Below are positions 34,652-45,900 of a DNA stretch of 55,844 bases, piece after piece. A program made the translations under genes and the position numbers. The notes beneath the pieces are model-generated. The model did not search any database. It was given only the letters and a program-made list of their open reading frames with translations, and had not been told where the DNA came from. The DNA is from Bacteroidota bacterium (GTDB lineage Bacteria > Bacteroidota > Bacteroidia > 2-12-FULL-35-15): the NCBI GenBank assembly GCA_003151815.1, contig PLYN01000054.1:9780-65623 (forward strand). The letters run 5' to 3'. Position 1 is the first letter of the stretch. Each line of letters starts with the position of its first letter.

Positions 34652-36880
34652 CTATTTCAACATATCGCCTAAAGCGGTTTCAAACAAAGCCTTTGCTGCT
34701 GCTATTGTTCCGAATGATTGTTCATCAATTATCATTTCTTTGCCGGTTACATCACCCAGATATTCGAACTCCGCATGTGAAGCCATCATCAGGTCAATAA
34801 ATTTATCTTCGTCTGTTTTTTTAACGGAAACAATAACGCGGCTTTGAGATTCACCAAATAAGAAAGCATCTTTACGAATATCCTCATCAGAACTGATATC
34901 GAAACCCAGACCGTTTACCATTGCACTTTCTAATAAAGTGATGAATAAACCACCATCGGCACAATCATGCGCCGATTGAATAACACGCTCCTTTATGATT
35001 GTTTTTACTGCCTTTTGCACTTCGTATTCTTCATCTAAATTAAAGGCTGGAGGAGGAGTGTTTTTGATTTTATGATAAGAATATAAATATTCGGATGATG
35101 AAATATCATTTTTAGAAGAGCCTATCAAATAAATAGAATCGCCTTCATTTTTAAAGTTTAAGGTCATACGGTTTGACTTATCTTTCAGAATACCCAACAT
35201 ACCAATTGTTGGCGTAGGAAAAACCGGACCTTCATAGGATGATTGATTATAGAAACTAACATTACCGCCTGTTACAGGAGTTTCAAATTTAATGCAGGCA
35301 GTTCCCATTCCTTTAATGACATTTACAAATTGCCAATATACTTCGGGGTTATATGGGTTACCAAAATTTAAACAATTTGTGATTGCTGAAGGTTCTCCGC
35401 CACTACATATAATATTACGTGCAGCTTCAGAAACTGCAATCGCACAACCAATTTCAGGGTCAGCATTCACATACCGCGAATTACAATCTATTTTTAAAGC
35501 TATTGCTTTATTGGTTCCTTTAATATTTACAATGGCTGCATCTGATGGCGCGTTGGTACTCATATTAGCGGCACCTACCATAGAGTCGTATTGATTATAT
35601 ACCCATTGCTTGGATGCAATGTTTGGATGAGTGATCAAAAATTCAGAAACAGAAATTAAATCTGTAGGTTCTATAACACTTTCAATTTTAAATTTTTTGG
35701 ACTCCGCATAATAGGCCGGCTCTTTGTAATCGCGGTGATAAACCGGTGCGCCGCCACCCAATACCAAATCAAATGCAGGAACATCAGCTACCAGATCATC
35801 GCCGACATAAAATTTAATATGTTTGGTATCGGTCACAACACCAATCATAGCACAATTCAAATCCCATTTTTGAAAAACCTTTTCCACTTCTTTTTCTCTT
35901 CCTTTTTTCACAACAATTAGCATACGCTCTTGCGACTCAGAAAGCAAAATTTCAAAAGGCTGCATATTTGCCTGGCGAGTCGGAACTCTGTCTAACCAAA
36001 TATCCATTCCATGCTCACCTTTTGCACTCATTTCGGAGGTAGAACAGGTAATGCCTGCCGCACCCATATCCTGCATACCAATAACAGCACCTGTTTTAAT
36101 GACTTCCAATGTTGCTTCCAATAATAATTTTTCCTGAAATGGATCACCTACTTGAACTGCCGGTAAATCTTTCGCTGAATCTTCAGTAATATCTGCGGAA
36201 GCAAATGTAGCTCCATGAATACCATCTTTACCGGTTGCTGAACCTACAATATAAACCGGATTTCCTACACCATACGATGTCGCTGAAACAGTTTCCCCGG
36301 CTTTTACTATGCCGGCACTCATTGCATTTACCAAAGGATTGACATTATAACATTCATCAAAAAACACTTCGCCACCAACTGTTGGTATTCCAAAGGCATT
36401 ACCATAATCGCCAATCCCTTTTACAACTCCCTTTACCAACCATTTGGTACGATCTAATTTTAAATCACCAAAACGCAATGAATTTAATTGTGCGATCGGT
36501 CGCGCACCCATTGTAAAAATATCGCGGTTAATACCTCCTACACCTGTTGCTGCTCCTTGGTATGGCTCCAATGCGCTTGGATGATTATGCGATTCAATTT
36601 TAAAAGCACAGCCCAAACCATCACCAATATCAACCAATCCGGCATTTTCTTCGCCCGCTTCAGCGAGTATGTAAGGACCTTTTTTGGGTAGTTTTTTTAA
36701 CCACACAATAGAGTTTTTATAGGAACAATGCTCACTCCACATCACTGAAAAAATACTTAACTCAGTAAAGTTTGGAGTGCGTCCCAACACCACTTTTATT
36801 TTTTCATATTCATCCGGTAACAAGCCTAATTTTTGGGCTATTTCAACTGTAGTTAGTTGTTCTTGTGCTGTTGCTGACAT
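34652..36880 (-). CDS. purL: Phosphoribosylformylglycinamidine synthase subunit PurL
   Basis: A 742-residue small-type PurL, the ATP-dependent synthase subunit of the fourth step of purine synthesis. Motifs: [34 protein letters not shown], the metal-binding [30 protein letters not shown] and [20 protein letters not shown]. Its size means that PurQ and PurS partners must be encoded elsewhere, unlike the 1200-residue fused form. A -7 box (TAAATTTG on the minus strand, 36931-36938) lies upstream. Confidence 0.95.
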   Translation of the reverse strand: MSATAQEQLTTVEIAQKLGLLPDEYEKIKVVLGRTPNFTELSIFSVMWSEHCSYKNSIVWLKKLPKKGPYILAEAGEENAGLVDIGDGLGCAFKIESHNHPSALEPYQGAATGVGGINRDIFTMGARPIAQLNSLRFGDLKLDRTKWLVKGVVKGIGDYGNAFGIPTVGGEVFFDECYNVNPLVNAMSAGIVKAGETVSATSYGVGNPVYIVGSATGKDGIHGATFASADITEDSAKDLPAVQVGDPFQEKLLLEATLEVIKTGAVIGMQDMGAAGITCSTSEMSAKGEHGMDIWLDRVPTRQANMQPFEILLSESQERMLIVVKKGREKEVEKVFQKWDLNCAMIGVVTDTKHIKFYVGDDLVADVPAFDLVLGGGAPVYHRDYKEPAYYAESKKFKIESVIEPTDLISVSEFLITHPNIASKQWVYNQYDSMVGAANMSTNAPSDAAIVNIKGTNKAIALKIDCNSRYVNADPEIGCAIAVSEAARNIICSGGEPSAITNCLNFGNPYNPEVYWQFVNVIKGMGTACIKFETPVTGGNVSFYNQSSYEGPVFPTPTIGMLGILKDKSNRMTLNFKNEGDSIYLIGSSKNDISSSEYLYSYHKIKNTPPPAFNLDEEYEVQKAVKTIIKERVIQSAHDCADGGLFITLLESAMVNGLGFDISSDEDIRKDAFLFGESQSRVIVSVKKTDEDKFIDLMMASHAEFEYLGDVTGKEMIIDEQSFGTIAAAKALFETALGDMLK

Positions 36881-36930
36881 ATATTTTAATTGACGAATTA
36901 CGATTTAAGATTTACGAATTTTAAGAAGTC

Positions 36931-36938
36931 CAAATTTA
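36931..36938 (-). promoter_or_regulatory. -7 promoter box for purL
   Basis: On the minus strand it reads TAAATTTG, an exact TAnnTTTG, 51 bp before the purL ATG. The -33 region is not a clear match. No PurR-type palindrome was seen. Confidence 0.45.
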
Positions 36939-37024
36939 AACAAAACCTACCGAATGATTGAAATAAAACATTTTATTTTTCAAATTATTGAATTGCTATA
37001 TTTGAGGAAAATTATTCTAAATTC

Positions 37025-37227
37025 AATGGAACACAGATGACGCTGATTGTTATGATTCAATAATATTTCTGAAATTTTTATGCTGATTTTTATAAACTAC
37101 TATACACTTTTTGGTTGCCACAGATTACGCAAATTCACACAGATTGGCCAACACAGATTCTTTTGTTGAAATTTATAAAATAAAATTTGCGAAAAAAAAT
37201 CTGTGTAAATTTGTTAAATCTGTGGCA
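37025..37227. repeat. Two palindromic repeats in the purL to membrane-protein gap
   Basis: GGAACACAGATGACGCTGAT near 37025 is one arm of the GGAACGCAGAT family. A second element runs from 37116 (TGCCACAGATT) to 37227 (AATCTGTGGCA), with inner pairing of ACACAGATT and AATCTGTGT. They fill most of the 369-bp gap. Confidence 0.7.
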
Positions 37228-37249
37228 TTTTAAACATTGTAAATAAAAA

Positions 37250-38581
37250 TTGGAAATACTTCTTACCATAACCTACTCTGCCTTTTTCATCTTCTTAATA
37301 CATAAGATGAAGTTTTTTGATATGGAAGGAATTTCAAAGCGAACCCTGTCTCTCATCTTTATTCTCAAAATTTTTTCCGGAATCACCCTATGGGCTGTGT
37401 ACACTTTTTATTATAAAGACCGTGCTACATCGGATATTTATAAATATTTTGATGCTAGCAAAATAATGTTTGATACTCTAAAAACAAATCCTGTTCATTT
37501 TTTAAAAATGCTTACCGGTATTGGTAACAATACACTTGAATTTTCACCCTACTATGATAAAATGAATTTCTGGTCGAGGCAAATTGAAAGTAGTATTTAC
37601 AATGACAGTCATACTATAATTCGCTTTAACACATTGGTCAGATTTTTTTCATTCGGGTATTACAATGTCCATACGGTATTTATTTGTTTTCTTTCATTTA
37701 TAGGACTCACCGCTATTTGCAAAACATTTTATCCTATGCTTCAGGATAAAAAACGAGAATTATTTATTTCCGTTTTCCTTTTACCTTCTGTACTTTTTTG
37801 GGGTTCGGGTGTTTTAAAAGAAGGATTAATCCTTTTTGCACTCGGCTTATTTATTTATTATTTCAATCAATTATTTAAGATTCATGCAATTATCATTTGC
37901 CTTGGAGTTGGTCTGCTATTAGCACTTTCAAAATTTTATGTTTGGTTAGCGATTATGCCGGGTTTAATTTTTATGCTTTGGATGAACAAAAGCAATGGAA
38001 CAAAAAAGGTGTTAAAATTTACAACAATAATCTGCATTACCGCCATTGTAGGCTTAAACATCGATAAATTCACATCCATTCAAAACCCATTGGTTACCTT
38101 ATCTCAAAAACAAATTGAATTTAACAAACTTTCTTCGGGTGTTGTAACCGATGCTTACAACAAACCTATTCCTATTCCCGGAAGCGTTATTCAAATCAAT
38201 ACCTTAGAACCAACCCTTACATCGTTCATTAAAAATAGTCCACAAGCATTAGTAAATACACTTTTTCGACCATTTGTATGGGAATTAAAATCACCTATGA
38301 TTGTATTAGCAGGAATAGAAAACCTGGTAATATTAGCATTTATCATTCTCTGCATTATTTTCATAAAACCATTGTCGGGCATTCAATGGGAATATGTATT
38401 TTTTTGTAGTTCGTTTGTAATCCTTCAATTTTTAATAATAGGCTGTACCACACCAATTCTAGGAGCAATTGTCCGTTATAAAGTTCCGGCATTACCGTTT
38501 TTATTAATCACTTTTCTATTGCTGCTCGACAAAGAAAAAATAATAAAAAAAATCCCTCTTTATTTTAAAATCTTCAAATGA
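37250..38581 (+). CDS. Polytopic membrane protein of unknown function
   Basis: A 443-residue protein with about ten membrane helices (for example ITYSAFFIFLIHKM, FISVFLLPSVLFWGSGVLKE, NLVILAFIILCIIFI, LPFLLITFLLLL). The pattern with 'SDIYKYFDASKIMF' and 'FWGSGVLKEGL' resembles the polymerase- or glycosyltransferase-like membrane proteins of envelope polysaccharide loci, but no catalytic motif is clear. The start is TTG 37250; no ATG fits. It ends in a 4-bp ATGA overlap with the APC transporter, so the two are co-translated. Confidence 0.7.
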   Translation: MEILLTITYSAFFIFLIHKMKFFDMEGISKRTLSLIFILKIFSGITLWAVYTFYYKDRATSDIYKYFDASKIMFDTLKTNPVHFLKMLTGIGNNTLEFSPYYDKMNFWSRQIESSIYNDSHTIIRFNTLVRFFSFGYYNVHTVFICFLSFIGLTAICKTFYPMLQDKKRELFISVFLLPSVLFWGSGVLKEGLILFALGLFIYYFNQLFKIHAIIICLGVGLLLALSKFYVWLAIMPGLIFMLWMNKSNGTKKVLKFTTIICITAIVGLNIDKFTSIQNPLVTLSQKQIEFNKLSSGVVTDAYNKPIPIPGSVIQINTLEPTLTSFIKNSPQALVNTLFRPFVWELKSPMIVLAGIENLVILAFIILCIIFIKPLSGIQWEYVFFCSSFVILQFLIIGCTTPILGAIVRYKVPALPFLLITFLLLLDKEKIIKKIPLYFKIFK

Positions 38582-40533
38582 GTGCCAGTAATTTATTCCG
38601 AAAAAAATCGGTACATGATATTTTAAAGCAAGTTGAAAAGGATAATGTTCAAAACAATCAAGGTGGACTTAGCAAACACCTTGGCGTTCGCGACTTAACA
38701 GCCTTGGGTATTGCAGCCATCGTTGGAGCCGGCATTTTCAGTACCATCGGAAAAGCAAGCGCTGACGGTGGCCCTGCTGTTATTTTTCTGTTTTTATTTA
38801 CTGCCATAGCTTGTAGTTTTGCAGCTTTTGCTTATGCCGAATTTGCATCTATGGTTCCTGTTTCGGGAAGCGCTTACACCTATTCTTATGTCGCATTTGG
38901 TGAACTCACAGCCTGGATAATAGGGTGGGCGCTAATTATGGAATATGCAGTCGGAAATATCACCGTCGCAATTTCCTGGAGCGATTACTTTACAGGATTA
39001 TTAAATAGCGGCGGAATAAAGCTTCCGCAATGGGTACAGATGGATTACCTTTCTGCATCAAACGGGTTTGATAAAGCAACGGCATTGATGCAAAACGGAA
39101 AAACATTTGAAAATCTGGATGCCGGATTGCAATCCAGTTATACCGCCTGGACAACATCACCTAAAATTTACAACTTTCACCTGATTGCCGATATCCCTGC
39201 ATTACTTATTATTGTTATCATTACTGCGTTGGTATATCGAGGAATAAAAGAATCAAAAAATGCAACTAACTTAATGGTTGTAATTAAATTATGCATTGTT
39301 CTATTAGTTATCGCTATTGGCGTTTTTTATGTAGATACTAACAATTGGAGTCCTTTTGCACCCAATGGAGTTAATGGAATTCTAAAAGGAGTGTCTGCTG
39401 TATTTTTTGCTTATATCGGTTTTGATGCCATTTCAACAACGGCTGAAGAATGTAAAAATCCACAACGAGATTTACCCAGAGGCATGATGTGGGCAATTAT
39501 AATTTGTACAATTTTATATGTTTTAATTGCTTTAATATTAACAGGAATGGTAAATTATACTCAACTGAATGTTGGCGACCCATTGGCTTTTGCATTTAAA
39601 AAACTGGATTTAAAATGGATGTCAGGTATTATTGCTGTGAGTGCTCTTGTTGCAATGGCCGGGGTTCTGCTTGTATTTCAATTAGGGCAACCCCGTATTT
39701 GGATGAGCATGAGCCGTGATGGATTGCTACCAAAGCACTTTTCAAAAATTCACCCTAAATTCAAAACTCCATCCTTCGCTACTGTTGTTACAGGATTTGT
39801 AGTTGCTATCCCTGCCTTATTTTTGAATCTTACGATGGTTACTGATTTATGCAGTATAGGAACATTGTTTGCTTTTGTTTTAGTTTGTGCAGGAGTATTG
39901 GTACTTCAAAACAAACCAAATATTCCAAGAGGAAAATTCAAAACTCCCTATATCAATTCAAAATTTATTCTGCCTATATTATTTGTGGCTGTAATCGTTT
40001 TTTCATTTACTTTCAACAAAATAAATACAATTTCATTTCTCAGTAATCAGAAAAAAATAAATGATGCAAGCTCGATTGTAACTTCATTAAATCAAACCCA
40101 ATTTAATATGATTAAACATCACTTAATTGCATTTGACAGCATTCAGTTTGCAATCAACAACAATGATGTAGAAACCTATCTGAGTGGCTTAAAAGAAGAA
40201 TCTTATATTTCAACCATAATAGCTTTACCTATCTCTGATGATTTAAAATATCGATCGGGATTTAGTTTATTCAAATACAAGATCCCAATGTGGATATTCA
40301 TATTTATTTCGATTGGATTAACCATTTGGGCATTCCTTCAAAACCTTTCCTTAATACCCATGTTAGGTTTAATCAGTTGCCTATATATGATGGCCGAACT
40401 AGATTTATCCAACTGGATCGGTTTTGGGATTTGGCTGCTCATCGGTTTATTGATATACTTTGGATATAGTCGCAAAAGGAGTAAATTGAATAAATGGAAC
40501 GCAGATGACGCAGACAATTCTGATTTAAAATGA
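38578..40533 (+). CDS. APC-superfamily amino acid permease
   Basis: A 651-residue transporter with the N-terminal CAT-type signature GVRDLTALGIAAIVGAGIFS and 12-14 helices. It keeps SAYTYSYVAFGELTAWIIGW and VFFAYIGFDAISTTAEECKN, which fit cationic amino acid transporters. A hydrophilic insert lies at about residues 478-550 (INTISFLSNQKKINDASSIV). The last ~13 codons (KWNADDADNSDLK) are encoded by a GGAACGCAGATGACGCAGA repeat arm, so the native stop was probably elsewhere. The substrate is inferred from family. Confidence 0.88.
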   Translation: MSASNLFRKKSVHDILKQVEKDNVQNNQGGLSKHLGVRDLTALGIAAIVGAGIFSTIGKASADGGPAVIFLFLFTAIACSFAAFAYAEFASMVPVSGSAYTYSYVAFGELTAWIIGWALIMEYAVGNITVAISWSDYFTGLLNSGGIKLPQWVQMDYLSASNGFDKATALMQNGKTFENLDAGLQSSYTAWTTSPKIYNFHLIADIPALLIIVIITALVYRGIKESKNATNLMVVIKLCIVLLVIAIGVFYVDTNNWSPFAPNGVNGILKGVSAVFFAYIGFDAISTTAEECKNPQRDLPRGMMWAIIICTILYVLIALILTGMVNYTQLNVGDPLAFAFKKLDLKWMSGIIAVSALVAMAGVLLVFQLGQPRIWMSMSRDGLLPKHFSKIHPKFKTPSFATVVTGFVVAIPALFLNLTMVTDLCSIGTLFAFVLVCAGVLVLQNKPNIPRGKFKTPYINSKFILPILFVAVIVFSFTFNKINTISFLSNQKKINDASSIVTSLNQTQFNMIKHHLIAFDSIQFAINNNDVETYLSGLKEESYISTIIALPISDDLKYRSGFSLFKYKIPMWIFIFISIGLTIWAFLQNLSLIPMLGLISCLYMMAELDLSNWIGFGIWLLIGLLIYFGYSRKRSKLNKWNADDADNSDLK

Positions 40534-40831
40534 TTTTTAGTTTTTTTCTTTTTTTAATTCTTAGAGCCTGTTTAAATTTAATTTCATAAATTAACAGGTC
40601 GCTCCTATGGAGCTTAAATAAACGGTTTATAATTCAATTACTACAAACAGGTCGCTCCTACGGGATTTTTTAAAGCTCCATGGGAGCGTTCTGTTTGTAG
40701 AAACAAGTATCATGTAAATATAAAGCCCCCATCGGGGCGACCTGTATAAAAAAACATAAAATTTAAACAGTTACTTAGAATTAAATATTTTTTATCCGTT
40801 TTATCATAATTATCTGCGTCATCTGCGTTCC
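40497..40831. repeat. Split GGAACGCAGAT palindrome with a nested element
   Basis: The left arm (GGAACGCAGATGACGCAGA from 40497) lies in the last codons of the permease gene; the right arm (CTGCGTCATCTGCGTTCC, 40814-40831) is 300 bp away. A MITE-like element (40564-40774) separates them, which suggests insertion into an older palindrome. Confidence 0.7.
40564..40774. mobile_element. MITE-like element with GAGCCTGTTTAAATTT end
   Basis: The left end GAGCCTGTTTAAATTT and right end AAATTTAAACAG share 12 bp inverted. The interior has several palindromic ACAGGTCGCTCCTA/GGAGC blocks (GCTCCATGGGAGC, GCCCCCATCGGGGC). There is no coding capacity. The ends match the MITE at 50030-50225, but the interior is different. 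Confidence 0.55.
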
Positions 40832-40884
40832 ATTATTTTTTATTTTTACATAAAATTAATATCAATAAAATTAAAGAATAGTTT

Positions 40885-41637
40885 ATGATCGCATTTATTA
40901 CAGGAGCAACTTCCGGATTTGGAAAAGCAACAGCGGAATTGTTTGCAAAAAATGGCTATAATGTTGTTATTACCGGTAGAAGAAAGGAACGATTGATGGA
41001 ATTGTCGGCATATTTAAAATCAACTTATAAAGTAGAAGTCCTTTATTTGAACTTTGATATAAGGCATTTAAAAGAAGTGGAAGCTGCAGTAAATTCACTT
41101 ACTCCGGAATGGAAAAAAATAAACGTGTTGGTTAATAATGCCGGACTTGCTGTTGGATTAAATCCAATACAAGAAGGTGTAATAGATGATTGGGAACGTA
41201 TGATTGATACTAACATCAAAGGCTTGCTATACATTACCCGCAACCTTGCGCCCATAATGATAGACAATGGATACGGACACATTATAAACATTGGTTCCAT
41301 TGCCGGCAAAGAGGTATATGCAAACGGAAATGTATATTGCGCCACCAAACATGCGGTAGATGCGTTAAGCAAAGGAATGCGAATTGATCTGCTTCAACAT
41401 AACATAAAAGTCACAGCAATTCATCCCGGAATGGTAGAAACTGAATTTTCTATTGTGCGCTTCAAAGGTGATGAAGAGCGGGCAAAAAATGTTTACAAAG
41501 GTGTTAAACCGTTATCTGCTGATGACATAGCCGAAACTATTTATTGGGTGGCTTCCCGTCCTGAACATGTTAACATCAATGACATCATCATCATGCCAAC
41601 AGCTCAAGCGAATCCAACAAATACGTTGAGGAAATAA
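40885..41637 (+). CDS. SDR-family NAD(P)-dependent oxidoreductase, YdfG-like
   Basis: A 250-residue classical short-chain dehydrogenase. The nucleotide-binding motif is TGATSGFG (residues 6-13) with the Arg-rich NADP-type GRRKERL after strand 2. Other motifs are VNNAGLA, catalytic Ser in INIGSIAGKE and YxxxK at Tyr151/Lys155. 'HPGMVETEFSIVRFKGDEER' is characteristic of the YdfG group, which oxidises serine and 3-hydroxy acids. Exact substrate unproven. Confidence 0.9.
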   Translation: MIAFITGATSGFGKATAELFAKNGYNVVITGRRKERLMELSAYLKSTYKVEVLYLNFDIRHLKEVEAAVNSLTPEWKKINVLVNNAGLAVGLNPIQEGVIDDWERMIDTNIKGLLYITRNLAPIMIDNGYGHIINIGSIAGKEVYANGNVYCATKHAVDALSKGMRIDLLQHNIKVTAIHPGMVETEFSIVRFKGDEERAKNVYKGVKPLSADDIAETIYWVASRPEHVNINDIIIMPTAQANPTNTLRK

Positions 41638-41732
41638 TTGATAATGCCTAAAAGAAAAAAATCAGACAAAATAAGATTCAAATTACCTTTTAATCAGTGA
41701 TAAAAAAAACATCAAATGCAAAAATGGTTAAG

Positions 41733-41740
41733 TACATTTG
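41733..41740 (+). promoter_or_regulatory. -7 promoter box for the beta-barrel gene at 41759
   Basis: TACATTTG, an exact TAnnTTTG, ends 18 bp before the ATG, giving a very short leader. No -33 match at 19 nt. Confidence 0.35.
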
Positions 41741-41758
41741 CTTTCGAAAAATATATAA

Positions 41759-42514
41759 ATGCCAAGTATAAAAAATAGTTTTGTTTTTTTAATCGCGATT
41801 TTATTCGCTACTGCTGCTTTCGCGGATAAAGAATATCCTTACCGCAAAGGGACAATCAGATATCGTTTAAGCTTTGCTCCTGTTGCTTCTTTTTATAAAA
41901 ACACACCCAATATGACAATTAATACAAAAGCACTAGCAGGCTTTTGTGCATCCTTTAAAACTGAATATTTTTTTGGAAAAAAAACCAATTTATTAATTGG
42001 CTTGGAATATTTCGATCAAGGTTTTTCATTTCAGGGTTATTACGCTGCACCGGGTCACACATACGCATTTGACAAAACGTATGCATATACTCATACCACA
42101 AGAGTGCAAGAAATTGATTTGCCTATTGGTTTAAAAATTGCATTTAATTCGGAGGAAAACAATTATTTTTCACCTTATTTTTCAGGAGGCTTTTGCCCAC
42201 GATATATCATTGGTTCAAATAGTTTAATTGTAAATGATTCAACAGGTGTAACCATGCATGATGGTAAAGGCAATGTTGATTTTGAAAATAACATTGGGCT
42301 TCTACATCCAATCCCTATGGTTAGAAAATTAAATGGATTTTTATATGGAGGCGTAGGAGGTCAATATAATTTTAGAGGTTCTGCAAAAGCGCTATTTTTC
42401 GAAATGACCTATAAATACGGTCTTTCCCGCTTCAATTACCATGGCGATAACAATTCCAATAATCTATTTATTAAAAATTCAAATCTGGCATTTATTTTTG
42501 GAGTTCGGTTTTAA
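41759..42514 (+). CDS. Outer-membrane beta-barrel-like protein
   Basis: A 251-residue protein with a signal peptide (SIKNSFVFLIAILFATAAFA) and repeated amphipathic strands such as ALAGFCASFKTEYFFGKKTN, NLLIGLEYFDQGFSF and a closing NSNLAFIFGVRF. It fits the Bacteroidetes porin-family/PorT-like barrel group, without a diagnostic motif. It stands alone between the SDR gene and a repeat-filled gap. Confidence 0.72.
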   Translation: MPSIKNSFVFLIAILFATAAFADKEYPYRKGTIRYRLSFAPVASFYKNTPNMTINTKALAGFCASFKTEYFFGKKTNLLIGLEYFDQGFSFQGYYAAPGHTYAFDKTYAYTHTTRVQEIDLPIGLKIAFNSEENNYFSPYFSGGFCPRYIIGSNSLIVNDSTGVTMHDGKGNVDFENNIGLLHPIPMVRKLNGFLYGGVGGQYNFRGSAKALFFEMTYKYGLSRFNYHGDNNSNNLFIKNSNLAFIFGVRF

Positions 42515-42653
42515 AACTATACAGTCATGCTAAACTTGTTTCAGCATCTTTTTTTTTGTTACAGCAAACACAATGTCTTCGACAGGCTCAGACTGACGGC
42601 GCGCGATGTCATATTGAGCTTGTCGAAATATGTGCGATGGCTTCAAAATAACC

Positions 42654-42804
42654 AGTTCTCGATATGCTCGCCGAAAAGGCTCGCTACTCGAACTGACATC
42701 AGTGTTTTGGAGCTGTCAATCGAATAGGCTTTTTCAGCCGTATCTAGAAGTATTTGATAGGAATCAAGCATTTTAAAATATTTAGATAAAATTTAAACAG
42801 GCTC
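42654..42804 (-). mobile_element. Truncated inverted copy of the 50030 MITE
   Basis: Its reverse complement matches 50030-50180 closely, from the terminal GAGCCTGTTTAAATTTTA to the TCTCGATA...TATCGAGA interior. It then diverges into a TCGACAGGCTCAG/GAGCTTGTCGAA repeat (42577-42626). The second terminal repeat is missing. Together these repeats fill 42515-42808. Confidence 0.75.
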
Positions 42805-42808
42805 TTAG

Positions 42809-42949
42809 ATTGAGTTAAAATATTTAACCACATAGATACATAGCTTTTAGAGAAGCAAAGCTTCTACATAGGCTATGTGACAAAAATTTATCTCTCTGTC
42901 TTATCTTATTTTCTATGTTACTATGTGGTTAAAAATTGGACTATTTTAT
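42809..42949. repeat. TTAACCACATAG palindromic element, left of the usher gene
   Basis: The ends TTAACCACATAG (42824-42835) and CTATGTGGTTAA (42921-42932) are perfect inverted repeats. The interior has AGAAGCAAAGCTTCT. A second copy in the same orientation lies at 46561-46723, so the two flank the usher-like gene. Confidence 0.8.
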
Positions 42950-42967
42950 ATGCCGTAATGGTATTAG

Positions 42968-45900
42968 TTATTTCCCATTTTTATTGATAAGTTCCTTAAT
43001 AGAAATTATTTCTCCATTATTTATCACTATAACGAATGGACCTTTAAGTCCTCTTTGTTCTATTGCAGTTCTGGCATTTGACGCAGCTTCATAAGTATTA
43101 TAATAGCCGATAAAATATTTTGTTAGTCCATCTTTTTCATCTTTATACGATTCCACTTCAAGATCCAACTTCAATACTTCCGCTAAAATATTTTTTGGTA
43201 AACCTGTAGTATATGCACCAATTTGAATTGTATAAACTGTTTTATCTACAAATTTAGCAAGGTCACTTTTTGTAATCTTACTCGCTTCAATCCTTGCAAG
43301 GTCATTAGCTGATATTTTTGCTCCCGGCTTAATTTTTCCGGTTAACACATTTATTAACGAATCCATTTGCGCCCAATTTTTATCCTTATCTGTATTGCTT
43401 CTATTTCCATTTCCTTCATCTGCCTTAACCGGTCCTACCAATGTTTTTATATTTTTAACAGCCTCCATTTTTTTGTTAACTCGTTTTATAGAATCCATTT
43501 GCGCCAAATTTTTATCCTTATCAACATTACTTACATTTCCTTTGCCTTTATCTGCATTAACTTGTCCTTCGAATGTTTTTAAATTTTCAACAGCTTCCAT
43601 TTGTTTGTTAGCTAGTTTTATAGAATCCTCTTGATGACGTTTATTCGTCAATGCTAACATCATCCTAAGTGTATCTGAAACTTCTGATGGGTTTGTTACT
43701 TTCAGTTGCTGTTGTTGTTTAATGATATCTTTCTTTTCAGCAAGTATAGATAGGCTGTCCGGGTTAGAAATAAGTTGTTTTTCAAGAACAGATTTAGTAG
43801 TTCTTCTCACTTTAGATTGAACTATAAATTTCAAGCCATCAACAACATCTCCATCAATACCGCTTTTTATAGTAAACGGAAGATCTGCCGGGCTGGATGT
43901 CATTTGCAATTGATTCAACTGCGCCGAGTCAATTTTTGCATAATAGGAACCGGGCAACAAACCTAAAAAACTAAAATAACCATCCGACTCGGTTAGTGTT
44001 TTATTAACTAATACTGAATCGTTATTATAAAAGCAAACTGAAATACGTCCCAATCCCGTATTTTCGTATTTTCTTTTTATGTAAACTGTGCCGGAAGCTT
44101 CACCAACAATTGATATGGGAATTTCAATCAATTTTAGCTTATTTGATTCAATGGCAATATACATTTTTGGTTTTTTAATTCTCCATGCAATATTTTCAAA
44201 ATTATTCCCATCAAGTTCCACAAAATAGTTAGTAAATGGCTCCAAACCCAAAATAACGATAGTGGTATCCTCCTTACTGATTTTTTGACTTCCTCCTCCA
44301 CTCATCATAACATTAAGCCCACTAACCTTCGGTTCATTTTTATCTTTTATGCCATTATTATTAATATCCAGGAATGGTAAAAACATAAGTCCTCCTCTGC
44401 CTACATTTGTATTTACATTTTTATCGAGATAATTTATTTCCGGCTGATATACCAAACTACCGCTGGCATACTCGGTAAGCGAATTTATACCATTACTTTG
44501 CGTAGCATTGAAACCTACCCGAGCAAAAGAAAAATTGTATCTAAAGCCAATTTGGTAAAAGGTATATTGAGTAATGATGTTGTGCTGATACGTTGCGACA
44601 ATAGTGCCATATTTAATAAAATGTTTTTCTAAAACACACTTAACAATACTAGTTTTGTTAAGTAAATAATCAAATCTTATTTGAGGCGTAAAAAGAATGC
44701 CTGCAGGAAGTGTAGTTGATAATGCAACATCACTGTAAAATGAGGTATTCAAATTATTAATAATATATGCCAAGGTTGTTAAACTTAAACTTACTCCATG
44801 AGTAGCCCCCGACAGCAGGAATTCAGGGATAGTGTATTTTGTTGGCGGCAATTCTACGCCGGGGAGTTGAATAAAATTCTGGCTAAGAGTAAATCGTGAT
44901 AAAGCTGAAATGGCTTGAATGTGGAACGGTTTCGAAATCATCACTCTTCTTTCTTCACTATAGTTCACGCTTATTGCCTGCTGTCCCGGATTGTATTTAC
45001 TATAATACAGTTCCATCTGAAAGTTAGAGGGCAAACGATAATTCAATAAACCTTTATATCTTACCCCATAAATATACTCTCCATTGAAAAGCGCGTTGGC
45101 CGGTAATCGTATCGAAGTATTTAAAAATACAATGTTTTTACCTGTTATAATGGAAGAGTTATACTCTAACCCTCCGCCAACGGTAATGGTTTTTGTTAAT
45201 CCATAATTTAATCGTGCCTGCCCGAATAAACTGTTTTTATTGTCTTCGATAATTCCTGAACTTACTTTATATTGTAATTCTTTTGGTGGTAGAAAGGTAA
45301 ATGGGATACTGAAACTTTGTTTTGACGTTTGTTCTTCGCCCCAAGGTCCAAAGTAACGCAGCGTAACATTCGTACTTCCATAAATAAGGGGCACATTAAA
45401 AGTAAAGAAACCCGATGCATCCGCTTTTACATAATCAATTAATGTATTATTCACATAGAGTTCCACCGTCCAATTTGGTTGTGTATAATTGCTCAATGTG
45501 TAAGTACCAAACGATTTTTTGTTAACAGTTGGTGCATTGGTAAATTGTATGCCTACAACAGGATTAAAAATAGATGAAATTGAATTGGCGGCAATTTTAC
45601 CCAGCATAAGCTGTTTCAAGGCTTGATTGTCATTATTAGCATATCGCCATAGGTAATATTGTTGTTTTTCCGTAAAAGGTTGATGAGTATTATACAAAAG
45701 TGAAGTGTTTAATTCCCCGCCGGCTAAAATAGCGCCAAGGCCTAATTGGAGTCTTGTATTGCTTAAACCATTCTCTGTCTGAGTTGCATTTATAGACCAA
45801 TCAGCCATTCCAAAATGAAACAGAGGATATTTTCTGGTGATGGTTGTATCAGCTTTCATCACACCTCTTAAGCGATCAAGGTTGGCATGCATTTGTTCCA

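Noticed and set aside
43367-43634. Two plus-strand frames with repeated hydrophobic peptides
   Set aside because: They are shadows of the 44-residue tandem repeats in the usher-like protein on the minus strand.
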